46,666 bases of DNA from Pseudomaricurvus alcaniphilus (GCF_011440395.1 NZ_JAAOIX010000016.1:1-46666), one strand, 5' to 3'. Counted from the first letter of the stretch, positions 25,435-34,649 are shown. Program-made: numbers and translations. Notes: generated by a model from the letters alone, not told the origin.

Positions 25435-27666
25435 ATGTTAAAAACATACATAGGCCTTCAAAAAACTCTGACCCTTTCCACCTTAGGCTTAGCAATAAGT
25501 TGTGGATCAACAGCATTCGCACAATCCACAGATAGCTCGCCCAGTAGCTCCCCAAGCACCAGTTCAAACCGCGTCATCGAGGAAATAACCGTTACCGCCA
25601 ATCGCCGTCAGGAAAGTCTGCAAGAATCCTCACTGGTCATTAGTGTACTAAGCCAGAAAGAAATGCAGGCAGTGAAGGAAATCTGGGATCTGACTTCTGC
25701 AGAACCCAGTGTTCAAATCGGCAAAGCAGGAAATATCGCTCAGGCTTATATCCGCGGCGTAGGATCATTTGTGGCAACAGCACGCCAGGAAAATGCCGTG
25801 GCGTTTAACGTTGATGGTGTTTATTTGCAAACTGGCGCAATGGTTTCGCCCGCCATGTTCGACATTGAACGGGTAGAAATACTGAAAGGCCCACAAGGCA
25901 CGCTCTACGGGCGTAACGCAACCGGTGGTGCGATTAACTTTATCTCACGTGCACCAAAGCTTGACGAATTTTCCGGCTATGTATCCACCGATCTCGGCAA
26001 CTATGATTTGCGCCGGTTTACGGGAGCGGTCAACGTACCGCTGAGCGACACCACGGCCTTGCGGGTTGCCCTGCAAAAATCTGACCGTGATGGCTATTTC
26101 ACTGACGGTACAGATGATGAAGACAGTCTGTCTGGTCGAGTTCGCTTTCTCTGGGAAGCATCTGAAGATATCACCTTAAATCTGACCGCAGAATATGCCG
26201 ATTTCGATGGCGCAGGTGCTGGCAGCGCACTGTTGCAAACCATCGATAATGATCCTTGGATTGGTGCCCTGGACCCAAGACGGGTGACCTACACTACGGC
26301 ACCGGCGCCATTGAAAGATCCGTTTTATGATTACGATTCACATGCATTCACCACACAACTGGACTGGGAGCTAGACTTCGCGACACTGACCATACTACCT
26401 GCCTATCGACACGAACATTACACATCAAGAACCTATGTACCCGGCTATCGTTTTACTGAAGAAGCTAAAACAACCCAAAGCAGCCTAGAGGTAAGGCTAG
26501 GTGACCAAACGGAAAACCTAAAGTGGGTAGTTGGTGCATTCGGCTTGCAAGCGGAACAAGAGTTAAATTATGGCCCTGAAAACGCGGGCATTTTGCAAGG
26601 CGTTAACATTATCATTCCAGAACAAACAACAGACTCCTATGCGATTTTTGGTGAAGCCACATACAGCTTAACGGATAAACTGCGCGTAATCGCTGGTCTG
26701 CGCTACTCCAAGGAAGAAACAGAAGGTGGTGGCATCAATAACTCCTTTAATTACCGCGGCTACACGCCCGCTTTTGATCCGAGCGCCGAGACAGGAGACT
26801 TTTCGTTCAGCGATAAGACGAGCGCCAACTCGGTGACTTATCGCACCGGTATAGAATACGATATTTCAGAAGATTCCATGCTGTTTGTAACTTATAGCAA
26901 AGGCTTTAAAGGCGGTGGTTGGTACCCGGACCGTCCTACCGAAGATCCAACCTTTGAACCAGAAACACTTGAAGCATTTGAAGTTGGAATGCGTAATCAA
27001 TTTCTGGACAATAGCTTACAGCTCAACGTTGAAGCATTCTTTTGGCAATACAAAGATCAACAACAAGCTTACGCAGGTCTTACCAGTATTGGCGTTCCAG
27101 CATTGTTAACGGTTAACGCTACCGATTCCGATATCTACGGTGGCAGCATGGATGCAACTTGGCGCTTTACCGACAATGATACACTGCACGCAACCATTGA
27201 GTACTTGCATGCCGAGTACGGAAATTTCGCCCGCAACACCCCTGGGCCAGCTTATCCCGGCAGTCAATGCAGCAGTGCATTAGCCAGCACTGGTGGCTTT
27301 ATGGTTGACTGCTCCGGCGCACGTATGCAACGTACGCCCAAATACTCTGGTTCAGTCAGCTATGAACACGTATTCCCGCTGAGCAGTGGCGGCACAATTA
27401 CCGCAGGCGCTGACCTTACCTTTGCAACGGGCCGCTATTTAACCATCGATTTAAGTCCGTCCACCTATGACGGCAGCTATGTGGTAACAAACGCAGACTT
27501 GACTTACAGCAACGCTGAAGACACCTGGTCATTGACAACCTTCGTTCGCAATATCGGTGACACAGCCTTCGCTAGCGGTGGTATTGTCAATCCAGCCAAC
27601 GGGTTATTCAACGCGACCATTAATGCCCCTAGAACTTACGGTCTACGTGCGCAGTACAATTTTTAG
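25435..27666 (+). CDS. TonB-dependent outer-membrane receptor
   Basis: 743 residues. A signal peptide (TLSTLGLAISCGSTAFAQS) is followed by a TonB-box-like EEITVTANRR at about residue 44. The plug domain contains YIRGVGSF and VEILKGPQGTLYGRNATGGAINF. A beta barrel follows and ends APRTYGLRAQYNF with the terminal Phe needed for outer-membrane insertion. It has the AGGAG ribosome site. Such receptors of catabolic islands import aromatic or terpenoid compounds. It is divergent from the MFS gene and followed, after a structured 176-bp gap, by the glutathione transferase gene. Confidence 0.93.
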   Translation: MLKTYIGLQKTLTLSTLGLAISCGSTAFAQSTDSSPSSSPSTSSNRVIEEITVTANRRQESLQESSLVISVLSQKEMQAVKEIWDLTSAEPSVQIGKAGNIAQAYIRGVGSFVATARQENAVAFNVDGVYLQTGAMVSPAMFDIERVEILKGPQGTLYGRNATGGAINFISRAPKLDEFSGYVSTDLGNYDLRRFTGAVNVPLSDTTALRVALQKSDRDGYFTDGTDDEDSLSGRVRFLWEASEDITLNLTAEYADFDGAGAGSALLQTIDNDPWIGALDPRRVTYTTAPAPLKDPFYDYDSHAFTTQLDWELDFATLTILPAYRHEHYTSRTYVPGYRFTEEAKTTQSSLEVRLGDQTENLKWVVGAFGLQAEQELNYGPENAGILQGVNIIIPEQTTDSYAIFGEATYSLTDKLRVIAGLRYSKEETEGGGINNSFNYRGYTPAFDPSAETGDFSFSDKTSANSVTYRTGIEYDISEDSMLFVTYSKGFKGGGWYPDRPTEDPTFEPETLEAFEVGMRNQFLDNSLQLNVEAFFWQYKDQQQAYAGLTSIGVPALLTVNATDSDIYGGSMDATWRFTDNDTLHATIEYLHAEYGNFARNTPGPAYPGSQCSSALASTGGFMVDCSGARMQRTPKYSGSVSYEHVFPLSSGGTITAGADLTFATGRYLTIDLSPSTYDGSYVVTNADLTYSNAEDTWSLTTFVRNIGDTAFASGGIVNPANGLFNATINAPRTYGLRAQYNF

Positions 27667-27714
27667 TAGGTCGCTCAGAAAAGATCGACTTTCGTGGCAA
27701 TGCAGTAGCACCAG

Positions 27715-27780
27715 GATCCTGTAGTTAAACACATCAAGTGAGATGCCGAGGCAACTTTGTCCGGCTCTCACTACAGGATC
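27715..27780 (+). other. Structured intergenic element (nested inverted repeats)
   Basis: GATCCTGT (27715-27722) pairs with ACAGGATC (27773-27780). Inside, AGTGAGA (27737-27743) pairs with TCTCACT (27766-27772), and GCCG (27745-27748) with CGGC (27762-27765). No T-run follows, so it is not an ordinary terminator. It lies between the TonB receptor and glutathione transferase genes and may tune read-through or mRNA stability. Confidence 0.55.
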
Positions 27781-27842
27781 TCTTTGCTCTAAATACGTAC
27801 CGACAGCGAATATATATGCAAGATTTTTCCGAGGAATTCCCC

Positions 27843-28571
27843 ATGCTTGAACTCTTTCATACCCCGCAATCAACCTGCAGTCAAAAAGTGCGTTTGGTGC
27901 TTGCCGAAAAGTCACTCGATTGGACAGAGCGAAAAATCGATTGGCTAAACGGCGAGCATCTTCAAGACTGGTACTTGAAAATTAATCCCAACGGTGTGGT
28001 TCCAACCCTCGTTCATAACGGTTCTTCTGTTGTAGACAGCAGCGTTATCAACGAATACCTGGAAGACGTTTTCCCTACACCTTCACTTCGCCCGCAAGAT
28101 CCATTGGAATGCGCGCGCATGAGAAGCTGGCGACAGTACATTGATGAAGTGCCAACCACTGCAATTCGCTTTCCCTCCTTCAATAAAATCCTGGTAAATC
28201 TGTGGAAAAATATGTCTGATGAAGAATTTGAACAGTTCGCCAAAAAACATCCACTCAGAGCTGACTTCTATCGTCGAATGGGCACAACCGGCTTCAACCA
28301 GGACGATATCAATTCTTCCAAAATTCGCTTAACTGATGCACTGAATAGAATGGAAGCATCCTTGTCGCAGGGAAATCCTTGGCTGAATGGCGAATTGTTT
28401 AGCCTTATTGATATCAGCATCCTCCCCACCATCGTTCGAATGGAAGACCTGGGCATGTCTGATATGTGGTCTGAATTGCCGAACGTAACTGACTGGTATA
28501 CCCGTATTCAGAAACGCCCTTCGTTTGAAGCTGCTTATCAAGGAGAAACGCGGCAGCTACCATCCTGGTAA
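27843..28571 (+). CDS. Glutathione S-transferase, LigF/beta-etherase-like
   Basis: 242 residues from ATG 27843, chosen because GAGGA lies seven bases upstream and the thioredoxin fold begins here. The N-terminal domain has LFHTPQSTCSQKVRLVLAEK (catalytic Ser/Cys position), INPNGVVPTLVHNG with the cis-Pro, and VDSSVINEYLEDVFP. The helical domain contains RMRSWRQYIDE and MSDEEFEQFAKKHP, a combination reminiscent of LigF, the lignin beta-aryl-ether glutathione lyase. The context of phenol- and aryl-ether-acting enzymes supports a role in ether or activated aromatic cleavage. An ordinary detoxifying transferase cannot be excluded. Confidence 0.8.
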   Translation: MLELFHTPQSTCSQKVRLVLAEKSLDWTERKIDWLNGEHLQDWYLKINPNGVVPTLVHNGSSVVDSSVINEYLEDVFPTPSLRPQDPLECARMRSWRQYIDEVPTTAIRFPSFNKILVNLWKNMSDEEFEQFAKKHPLRADFYRRMGTTGFNQDDINSSKIRLTDALNRMEASLSQGNPWLNGELFSLIDISILPTIVRMEDLGMSDMWSELPNVTDWYTRIQKRPSFEAAYQGETRQLPSW

Positions 28572-28600
28572 GGAAAACGCTCAATATCAACGCATCATGA

Positions 28601-28639
28601 AAAATATGGCAATTGAAATTCTTTCAATCGCCATATTTT
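28601..28639. terminator. Bidirectional terminator between GST and LuxR-type genes
   Basis: AAAATATGGCAATTGAAA pairs with TTTCAATCGCCATATTTT across a short loop, one mismatch, giving a stem of about 17 bp with T-rich ends on both strands. It lies between the GST stop (28571, plus) and the LuxR-type stop (28676, minus). Confidence 0.85.
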
Positions 28640-28675
28640 CGCGCATTTCAACTTGAGTCGTTTATTCATAATCAG

Positions 28676-29515
28676 TTAGGTTATAGCACCGAAGCTATCA
28701 TTAATGACCACCTTTCCCAAGCAAAGTGAAAACAACTCATTCAACCCGGAAATATTCAGCTTTTTATAAGCCCTTTTACGCAACGTCGCCACAGTAGCAA
28801 CTTGAATCCCAAGCTCAAGGGCCGTGCCATTACTGGTCTTCCCCAGCAACGCTCGGGCACACACTTGCAGTTCGCGGTCACTGAGCGATGCATTAAGGCT
28901 AACAATAATATTTTCCAGCATGTCTGCCGTCGGTCGCGTCGTCGCCTGCCAAACCTCTGGAGGCAACAGCATAAAGTTTTTCTCCAGCAGCGCCGAAATT
29001 ACACGCGCCAGTTGCTCTATAGCAGCCAGTTCAGCCGGTTTGAATTCCCCGGCGTCTACATCCCGATAAAGATTCGTCACCATCCAGCGTTCGTTTAAAC
29101 ACTCTATGAGTGACACTCGCTCCAGCAATCTGAATTTTTTATATATATTTTCCCGATATTCTGGATCACTGATTTGCTCCGCATGTAAACGCACCAAGAG
29201 TGGCCCATCCGATCGTTCCGGGCTCAGTTTCACCTGTACGGTATTCGGATCGTGGCGGTAAGATAGCGAACGCTGGTAAATCTTACCCACGTCTTTCGCG
29301 AGGTTGGTAGCGCCGGCACTTTCGGCAAGCACCAGATACGGCCTTAATTGCTGATCAAAGATAAAAACCGAAAGGTGATTCACCCCGGCGACCTGATTTA
29401 AAAAATTCATTAACTGTACAGAAAAACCCGTTTTTCCGGCTTGAGCAATCAATGCGCCCATCTGTTCAATAATTAATTGGCTTTGCGCAATGGTTAACTT
29501 ACCGCTTTTTGACAT
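28676..29515 (-). CDS. LuxR-type (GerE HTH) transcriptional regulator
   Basis: About 279 residues from ATG 29515; a TTG 12 bp earlier is in frame but lacks a better ribosome site. The C-terminus has the LuxR HTH pattern: LSDRELQVCARALLGKTSNGTALELGIQVATVATLRKRAYKKL in segments, ending NISGLNELFSLCLG. The N-terminal 200 residues form an unassigned sensor domain (MNFLNQVAGVNHLSVFIFDQ), possibly GAF-like. It is divergent from the P450 gene with an 88-bp shared control region, so it most likely regulates the P450. Confidence 0.83.
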   Translation of the reverse strand: MSKSGKLTIAQSQLIIEQMGALIAQAGKTGFSVQLMNFLNQVAGVNHLSVFIFDQQLRPYLVLAESAGATNLAKDVGKIYQRSLSYRHDPNTVQVKLSPERSDGPLLVRLHAEQISDPEYRENIYKKFRLLERVSLIECLNERWMVTNLYRDVDAGEFKPAELAAIEQLARVISALLEKNFMLLPPEVWQATTRPTADMLENIIVSLNASLSDRELQVCARALLGKTSNGTALELGIQVATVATLRKRAYKKLNISGLNELFSLCLGKVVINDSFGAIT

Positions 29516-29603
29516 GCCTGTACCCAATTGAGTGGACAGATGTTATGTATGGCTCGCCAGTATACTCAGCGGAAGTAGAAAAGTCACCCAAAGGGTATCA
29601 ACA

Positions 29604-30788
29604 ATGGCTAAATCAGTTCCCGTAATCGACGACATAACACTGGCAGATCTCTATGAAAACCCCTACCCCATCTACGCACGCCTGCGTCGCGAAGCCCCTA
29701 TTGCCTGGATCCCCGCTGCGAATATTCATTTAGTCACCCGCTTTGACACAATCAAACATATTGACACCACGCCAGCTGAATTTCCGGCCAATGATCCACG
29801 CTCACTGCAAATTCGGGCGATGGGCCATACGATGATGCGCAAAGACGGCGACGCGCATCGCGCAGAACGTTCAGTATTCAATAAAGCTTTAACGCCGGAT
29901 GTGATTAAGAACCACTGGGCACCACGCTTTGCGCACATCGTTAACGGTTTAATTAACGATTTGAAAGACAAGGGCGAAGCCGATCTGTTTAGCGATTTCG
30001 CAGCCCCCATGGCATCCCAGTGCCTGATGGAACTGCTCGGCCTCACCAATGTACGCTGGGATGATCTGTGCGATTGGTCGCAGACACTGATGGACGCTGT
30101 TGGTAATTACGGCAATGATCTGGAGTTGTGGGCTAGACAAGAAAAAGTATCTTACCTAATTGATCAAGCGTTAGACGAGATGATTCACAGTAAACGCGCC
30201 AATCCAGACTTATCACTGATTTCAATGCTGGCTAATACGCCCCATATATCGCTAGAGCAGATACGTGCTAATGTCAAAGTGATTATTGGCGGTGGCATCA
30301 ATGAGCCAAGGGATGCTACCTGTACTTCTCTACATGGACTACTGTCGGACCCAGAGCAACTGAAGCTGGTTAAAGATAACCCTACCCCTGATTTGTGGGC
30401 TAATGTTTTTGAAGAGACTATTCGTTACTGCGCTCCCATTGGGATGTATCCGCGCCGGGTAGCTGATAATTTGGAACTAGATGGCTATCTCCTGAAAAAA
30501 AATGACCAGCTTGGTCTCTGTGTGGCCTCAGCCTGCCACGACGAGAAATATTGGTCAGATGGCGATCGCTTCGATATTACGCGTAAAAGAAACATCCACT
30601 TGGCTTTTGGTACAGGCCCTCATATCTGCCTAGGTTTTCGTATCGCACGTATGCAGGTGGGACAACTATCCGTACCTAGTTTGCTTAAAAAATTACCCGG
30701 ACTTCGATTAGATCCAATCAAAGATTGTAGTTTTGGGGGATGGGTATTCAGAGGCCCTTTGTCATTGCCGGTGAAGTGGGATGCTTGA
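29604..30788 (+). CDS. Cytochrome P450
   Basis: About 394 residues from ATG 29604. The haem-binding loop is complete (LAFGTGPHICLGFRIAR, Cys thiolate). The ExxR motif is ETIRYCAPI, and the I-helix reads VIIGGGINEPRDATCTS. The Asn-Glu-Pro-Arg variant replaces the common acid-Thr pair and occurs in a subset of bacterial class I P450s. It lacks a reductase domain, so it needs a ferredoxin and reductase such as those at 30-1605. Short upstream distance and divergence from a LuxR-type gene suggest dedicated control. The downstream side is damaged by IS debris, but the P450 itself is intact. Confidence 0.92.
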   Translation: MAKSVPVIDDITLADLYENPYPIYARLRREAPIAWIPAANIHLVTRFDTIKHIDTTPAEFPANDPRSLQIRAMGHTMMRKDGDAHRAERSVFNKALTPDVIKNHWAPRFAHIVNGLINDLKDKGEADLFSDFAAPMASQCLMELLGLTNVRWDDLCDWSQTLMDAVGNYGNDLELWARQEKVSYLIDQALDEMIHSKRANPDLSLISMLANTPHISLEQIRANVKVIIGGGINEPRDATCTSLHGLLSDPEQLKLVKDNPTPDLWANVFEETIRYCAPIGMYPRRVADNLELDGYLLKKNDQLGLCVASACHDEKYWSDGDRFDITRKRNIHLAFGTGPHICLGFRIARMQVGQLSVPSLLKKLPGLRLDPIKDCSFGGWVFRGPLSLPVKWDA

Positions 30789-30810
30789 AGAAATCTTGAG
30801 GAGATACTAA

Positions 30811-31425
30811 CTCTGTAACCTCAGAGCCGAAGGCTTGGTGATCAACAAGAAGCGGAAGAAGCTCCAGCGGCCAAGACAGCCAATGGAGGTGCCTAGTAGC
30901 CCGGATCAGCGTTGGTCAATGGACTTTGTATCAGATCAGTTAAGTAGTGGTCGCCGTTTCAGTGTATTGAATGTAGTCGACGATTACTCTCGCGAGATGG
31001 TGGGGCAGCTGGTATCAACATCTATCAGTGGTCAGCAAGTATCCCGCTTCTTGGGGCAGATCTGTGAGCGACGGGGCAAGCTATCAAAAATCATCTGCGA
31101 TAACGGCACTGAGTTTACCAGCAAGCCATGTTTTTCTGGAGTCACGAGTCAGGTGTTGGTCTCGGTTTTATCCAGCCAGGAAAGCCAACACAAAATGCGT
31201 TTGTGGAAAGCCTTAACGGCAAGTTTAGGAATGAATGCCTGAATCGTCACTGGTTCAGAACACTGGAAGAAGCTCGATGGGAAATCGATCAATGGCGAGA
31301 GCACTACAAAACCATCAGACCACACAGTCCACTGGGCTATATACCGCCAGTTGAGTTTGCTCAAAAGGCGGCGTAACTTACTGGAATCTCATCCTGTACA
31401 TGGTACTAATGAAGGGGAAAGGTCA
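30811..31425 (+). mobile_element. IS3-family (IS407-like) transposase remnant, frameshifted
   Basis: The plus strand encodes the C-terminal part of an IS3-type OrfB. The first frame runs from LVINKKRKKLQRP through RWSMDFVSDQLSSGRRFSVL (first Asp) to KIICDNGTEFTS (second Asp). A second frame continues FIQPGKPTQNAFVESLNGKF (Glu) to GYIPPVEFAQKAA. A missing base near 31124-31126 (AAGCC for AAGGCC) separates them. The N-terminus, orfA and left inverted repeat are absent. The fragment begins about 20 bp after the P450 stop. The right boundary is approximate. Confidence 0.85.
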
Positions 31426-31462
31426 ATAGAATTCGCTTCTCATCAAGTGAGTGGCACTAAGG

Positions 31463-33148
31463 TCACTCAGGCTGAATCATGATCTTCTCGTTCACATCAT
31501 CAAGAATAACACCGTTATCAGCAACATAGGAACGCCATAGCGAGAGCATTTTCTCAACACGTTCTGGCTGGCTTGAAGCAAGATCTTTATGCTCACCCGG
31601 ATCCTGTTCGATGTTATATAATTGCCATTGGTTATCGCCATATGGTGCGGGCATGGAAAGAAGTTTCCAACTTCCCTGACGCAGTGCTTTGCCACCAAAC
31701 AACTCCCACCCCATCACATAATTGTCAGAGTGCACCGATCTTAAGTCCCCTGAAATCAACGATGCAAACGAAGTGCCCTTGGAAGGGAGAAGGTCACGGC
31801 CAAGATAATTTTTTTCCTGATGCTTAATTCCCGCAAAATCAAGAACGGTAGGGAGAATATCCATTACTGAAAGAAATTGATCATAGCGGATACCTTTAGT
31901 TACCGCTTTTGGATAATTTACTATTGCTGGGGCCAAAATGCCTCCTTGAGAAACTTGACCCTTGAAGCCCCTTGATATGCCCGTACTGACTCTTGCCCAT
32001 TCTTTTCCAGGAAATAAATAGGAGTTTGCATTACCCATATTTTCGTAACTATTGTCGCAACATTTATCAGACCACCGGGTAAATATTGGCATTCCTCCCG
32101 CCTGTGCGCCATTGTCCGACATAAAAATCACTAACGTATTATCGTATTCCCCGGTCGCTTTTAAATATTCAATAATTTTTGCAGTATTTCGATCTAGATC
32201 ATCAATCATAGCTGCATAGATTTCCATTTTACGCTCGGCAATACGCTGTTCTTCGGGCGATAGTTTTTCCCAATCAGGCAACATTCTAATATACCTATCG
32301 ATATTAGTGTCCGAAGAGATAAGGCCCAATTCTTTCTGCTTTACCAGACGCTGCTTCAGAACCTCTCGATAGCCGCTTTTGTATCTTCCCACATACCTAT
32401 CAATTGATTCTCGAGGTGCCTGTAATGGCCAATGGGGAGCAGTAAAGGCGAGGTAGGCAAAAAATGGCTTTGAGATATCACGCGACTTAAGGTATTGAAT
32501 CATCTTCTCTGAGTAAAAGCGCGTTGAATAGAAATCTTCGGGAATTTTTGATACCTCTCCATCCTCACGAAAGGTGGCTTTCGGTTCATATTCACTCATT
32601 CCCATACTGGAAAGATGGCCTGCCCCCCCCTCCAAAAGCGCGAAAGAGTTCTCAAATCCTCTTGCTTTTGGCCCCTGATCTTCCTCCATTCCCAAATGCC
32701 ACTTTCCAGTCATGTGAGTGCTGTATCCAGAATCTCGAAATATTGTAGCCATCGAAAGCACACGATTATTCAAATACCCCTCATAACCTGGCTTTCCTAA
32801 CAGCTCTGGATTTCCCCATTTCATAACTGCATGCATACTGCCTAGCCCTGCCAAATGATTATCAGTACCAGAAAGCAACATGGAGCGTGTAGGCGAGCAG
32901 GTAGGCGCAACATGAAAATTACTTAACTGTATACCACTTTGAGCTAGACTATCTAATGTAGGGGTACTAATCTCTCCACCAAAAGCGCCTAAATCTGAAT
33001 ACCCGAGATCATCAGCTACGATCAATAAAATATTCGGGCGTCGATCTACCTTCGTGGATACCGTTGAGGTGCTGTAATCTTGGGCAGAAACACACTCAAA
33101 GGTAAAAATCATCATGATAGAAAAAAATCCAAATATGCTTGATTTCAT
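31463..33148 (-). CDS. Exported sulfatase (arylsulfatase type)
   Basis: About 561 residues from ATG 33148, with AGGAAG upstream. A signal peptide (FFSIMMIFTFECVSAQ) is followed by the sulfatase core: LLIVADDLGYSDLG with the metal Asp pair, then the active-site signature CSPTRSMLLSG whose Cys would be converted to formylglycine, and the second signature GYSTHMTGKWHLG. The C-terminal domain carries metal and substrate residues in FMSDNGAQAGG. It would hydrolyse a sulfate ester in the periplasm. The gene is 144 bp downstream of the VanB-type reductase and shares its operator-bearing promoter. The cargo may be a sulfated phenol or steroid. Confidence 0.92.
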   Translation of the reverse strand: MKSSIFGFFSIMMIFTFECVSAQDYSTSTVSTKVDRRPNILLIVADDLGYSDLGAFGGEISTPTLDSLAQSGIQLSNFHVAPTCSPTRSMLLSGTDNHLAGLGSMHAVMKWGNPELLGKPGYEGYLNNRVLSMATIFRDSGYSTHMTGKWHLGMEEDQGPKARGFENSFALLEGGAGHLSSMGMSEYEPKATFREDGEVSKIPEDFYSTRFYSEKMIQYLKSRDISKPFFAYLAFTAPHWPLQAPRESIDRYVGRYKSGYREVLKQRLVKQKELGLISSDTNIDRYIRMLPDWEKLSPEEQRIAERKMEIYAAMIDDLDRNTAKIIEYLKATGEYDNTLVIFMSDNGAQAGGMPIFTRWSDKCCDNSYENMGNANSYLFPGKEWARVSTGISRGFKGQVSQGGILAPAIVNYPKAVTKGIRYDQFLSVMDILPTVLDFAGIKHQEKNYLGRDLLPSKGTSFASLISGDLRSVHSDNYVMGWELFGGKALRQGSWKLLSMPAPYGDNQWQLYNIEQDPGEHKDLASSQPERVEKMLSLWRSYVADNGVILDDVNEKIMIQPE

Positions 33149-33292
33149 ATACACTTCCTAAAATGGATAAGTAGGCAATATTTAATATTTAGACTTTATA
33201 AAAGTAGAAATTCTGGCCTTTGCCTTATTCTAGAAGTAGTTCATGAGCCCATGATTATTACAGGCTATGAAACGCAAATTTTCACGCCGGAT

Positions 33293-34228
33293 TCATATAT
33301 CTAAAATTAATGTATCGCTCAAACTACCTGAGCAACATATCATCATAACTTTATTTGATTCTTTTTCTTCATCCGAAAAAATCATATCGCGATGATCTGG
33401 TATTCCTTCGATAACCTTTGTCTCACACGCACCGCAAACTCCCTGTTCGCAAGAAAATGGCACGTCAGCCCCGCTAGCTAGCAATACACGCAAGATACTT
33501 GTTCCCGCAGGTATGTGATAACGTTTCCCACTCTTTGCAGAAATCACGGTACATTCAGATGATGCCGAATTATCTAATTCAGCAGAGAAGTATTCCAGAT
33601 GAACATTTTCTGACGGTACTTTCGCAGTCTTGGTAGCATTTTCGTAAGCAGCCAACATTGGTTGAGGTCCGCAACAATAGAAATGCGTCCCTTCCGGAGC
33701 GCTATCAATAGCAGACCTCATATCAAAATAAGCCCCAGCTTCGTCATCGAAATGAAAATTTGCATTTTTAGTATCAGCAATCTGATCAATAAATATTGCT
33801 TCAGATTTTGATCGGCAGGCATAATAGATATGAAAATTCCTACCTAATTCTTGCAACCGACTCACCATACTGTAAATTGGTGTTATGCCTATTCCACCAG
33901 CAATTAGGACACTGCAATTTTGGTCTTCTAATAGAGGGAAATTATTTCTTGGCTGATCCACCTCAAGTACCGTACCCACATGCAAAGACTTATGCATGAA
34001 TAAAGAACCGCCTCTACCATTGTCTTCACGCTTCACACCAATTAAATAGCTTGTTGGACTTTCCCCTTGATTAATTAACGAGTATTGCCGTACAAGACCA
34101 TTAGGCAAATGTAGTCCTATGTGGGCGCCTGGATTTATCGAGGACAATTCAGAACCATCTAATGCTACAAACCTGAAAAGTGATATCTCTGATGATGCGT
34201 ACTGAATGGAATCAAGTCTTAGTTTCAT
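33293..34228 (-). CDS. VanB-type oxygenase reductase (FMN, NAD, [2Fe-2S])
   Basis: About 311 residues. The flavin site RQYSLINQG comes first, then the NAD site AGGIGITPIYSM and YYCCGPQPML-like FYCCGPQPM, and last a plant-type [2Fe-2S] domain, CEQGVCGACETKV with the final Cys in MMICCSG. This order is that of phthalate dioxygenase reductase and VanB. ATG 34228 is the likely start; an ATG nine bp upstream is possible. It is the first gene of a unit with the sulfatase. It likely feeds the Rieske oxygenase at 22924 (and once the broken one at 21141). Confidence 0.9.
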   Translation of the reverse strand: MKLRLDSIQYASSEISLFRFVALDGSELSSINPGAHIGLHLPNGLVRQYSLINQGESPTSYLIGVKREDNGRGGSLFMHKSLHVGTVLEVDQPRNNFPLLEDQNCSVLIAGGIGITPIYSMVSRLQELGRNFHIYYACRSKSEAIFIDQIADTKNANFHFDDEAGAYFDMRSAIDSAPEGTHFYCCGPQPMLAAYENATKTAKVPSENVHLEYFSAELDNSASSECTVISAKSGKRYHIPAGTSILRVLLASGADVPFSCEQGVCGACETKVIEGIPDHRDMIFSDEEKESNKVMMICCSGSLSDTLILDI

Positions 34229-34453
34229 AAAATTCATTCTCAATAGTATTTGAGCCAAATTACGTTCACTATGGTCAGGGCTTTAGTTAGGTGCCAATTT
34301 GAATAGACGAGAAATGGTGCCCTATTGCGAACAAAATAAATCGCAATTATCTATATCACTTTCTTGCAAACCACCAACCTTTCTACCACCAGGCCTTCAA
34401 AAGACACTTCAATCTGGACCCAACACATATAGCTAGACCCCAAATAAAAAAAC

Positions 34454-34494
34454 GATACGAACCGTATCATATGTGAGTATCCTTTTTTTGTCAA
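34454..34494 (-). promoter_or_regulatory. Promoter of VanB-type/sulfatase operon with perfect GATACGNNNCGTATC operator
   Basis: On the minus strand TTGACA (34489-34494), a 17-bp spacer and TATGAT (34466-34471) form a near-consensus sigma70 promoter. The perfect palindrome GATACGAACCGTATC (34454-34468) overlaps the -10 box. This is the best copy of the four-site family and the position suggests repression. It is about 225 bp upstream of the VanB-type start. Confidence 0.75.
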
Positions 34495-34649
34495 TACCAG
34501 CTTCTGTTCTTCCTTAATTACCGTATATTGCTTCTAGGCTAGAAGAGTTGTTGAAAAACTTCATACAAACGTAAAGGGGTTCCGGGTCGTAAGCAGTCTT
34601 CCTTATGAGGAAGGCCAAGTAGCGACGCGGTCATTTTCTCCAGGTCATT

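Noticed and set aside
33179-33192. ATATTTAATATTT as a regulatory palindrome before the sulfatase
   Set aside because: Such AT-rich symmetry is common by chance here, and the sulfatase is better explained by the operator-bearing promoter at 34454.
34570-34590. GGGGTTCCGGGTCG as the second Tn3 inverted repeat
   Set aside because: Similarity to the 39227 end is limited to a few G-rich positions and would require the unrelated recombinase module to lie inside the transposon.
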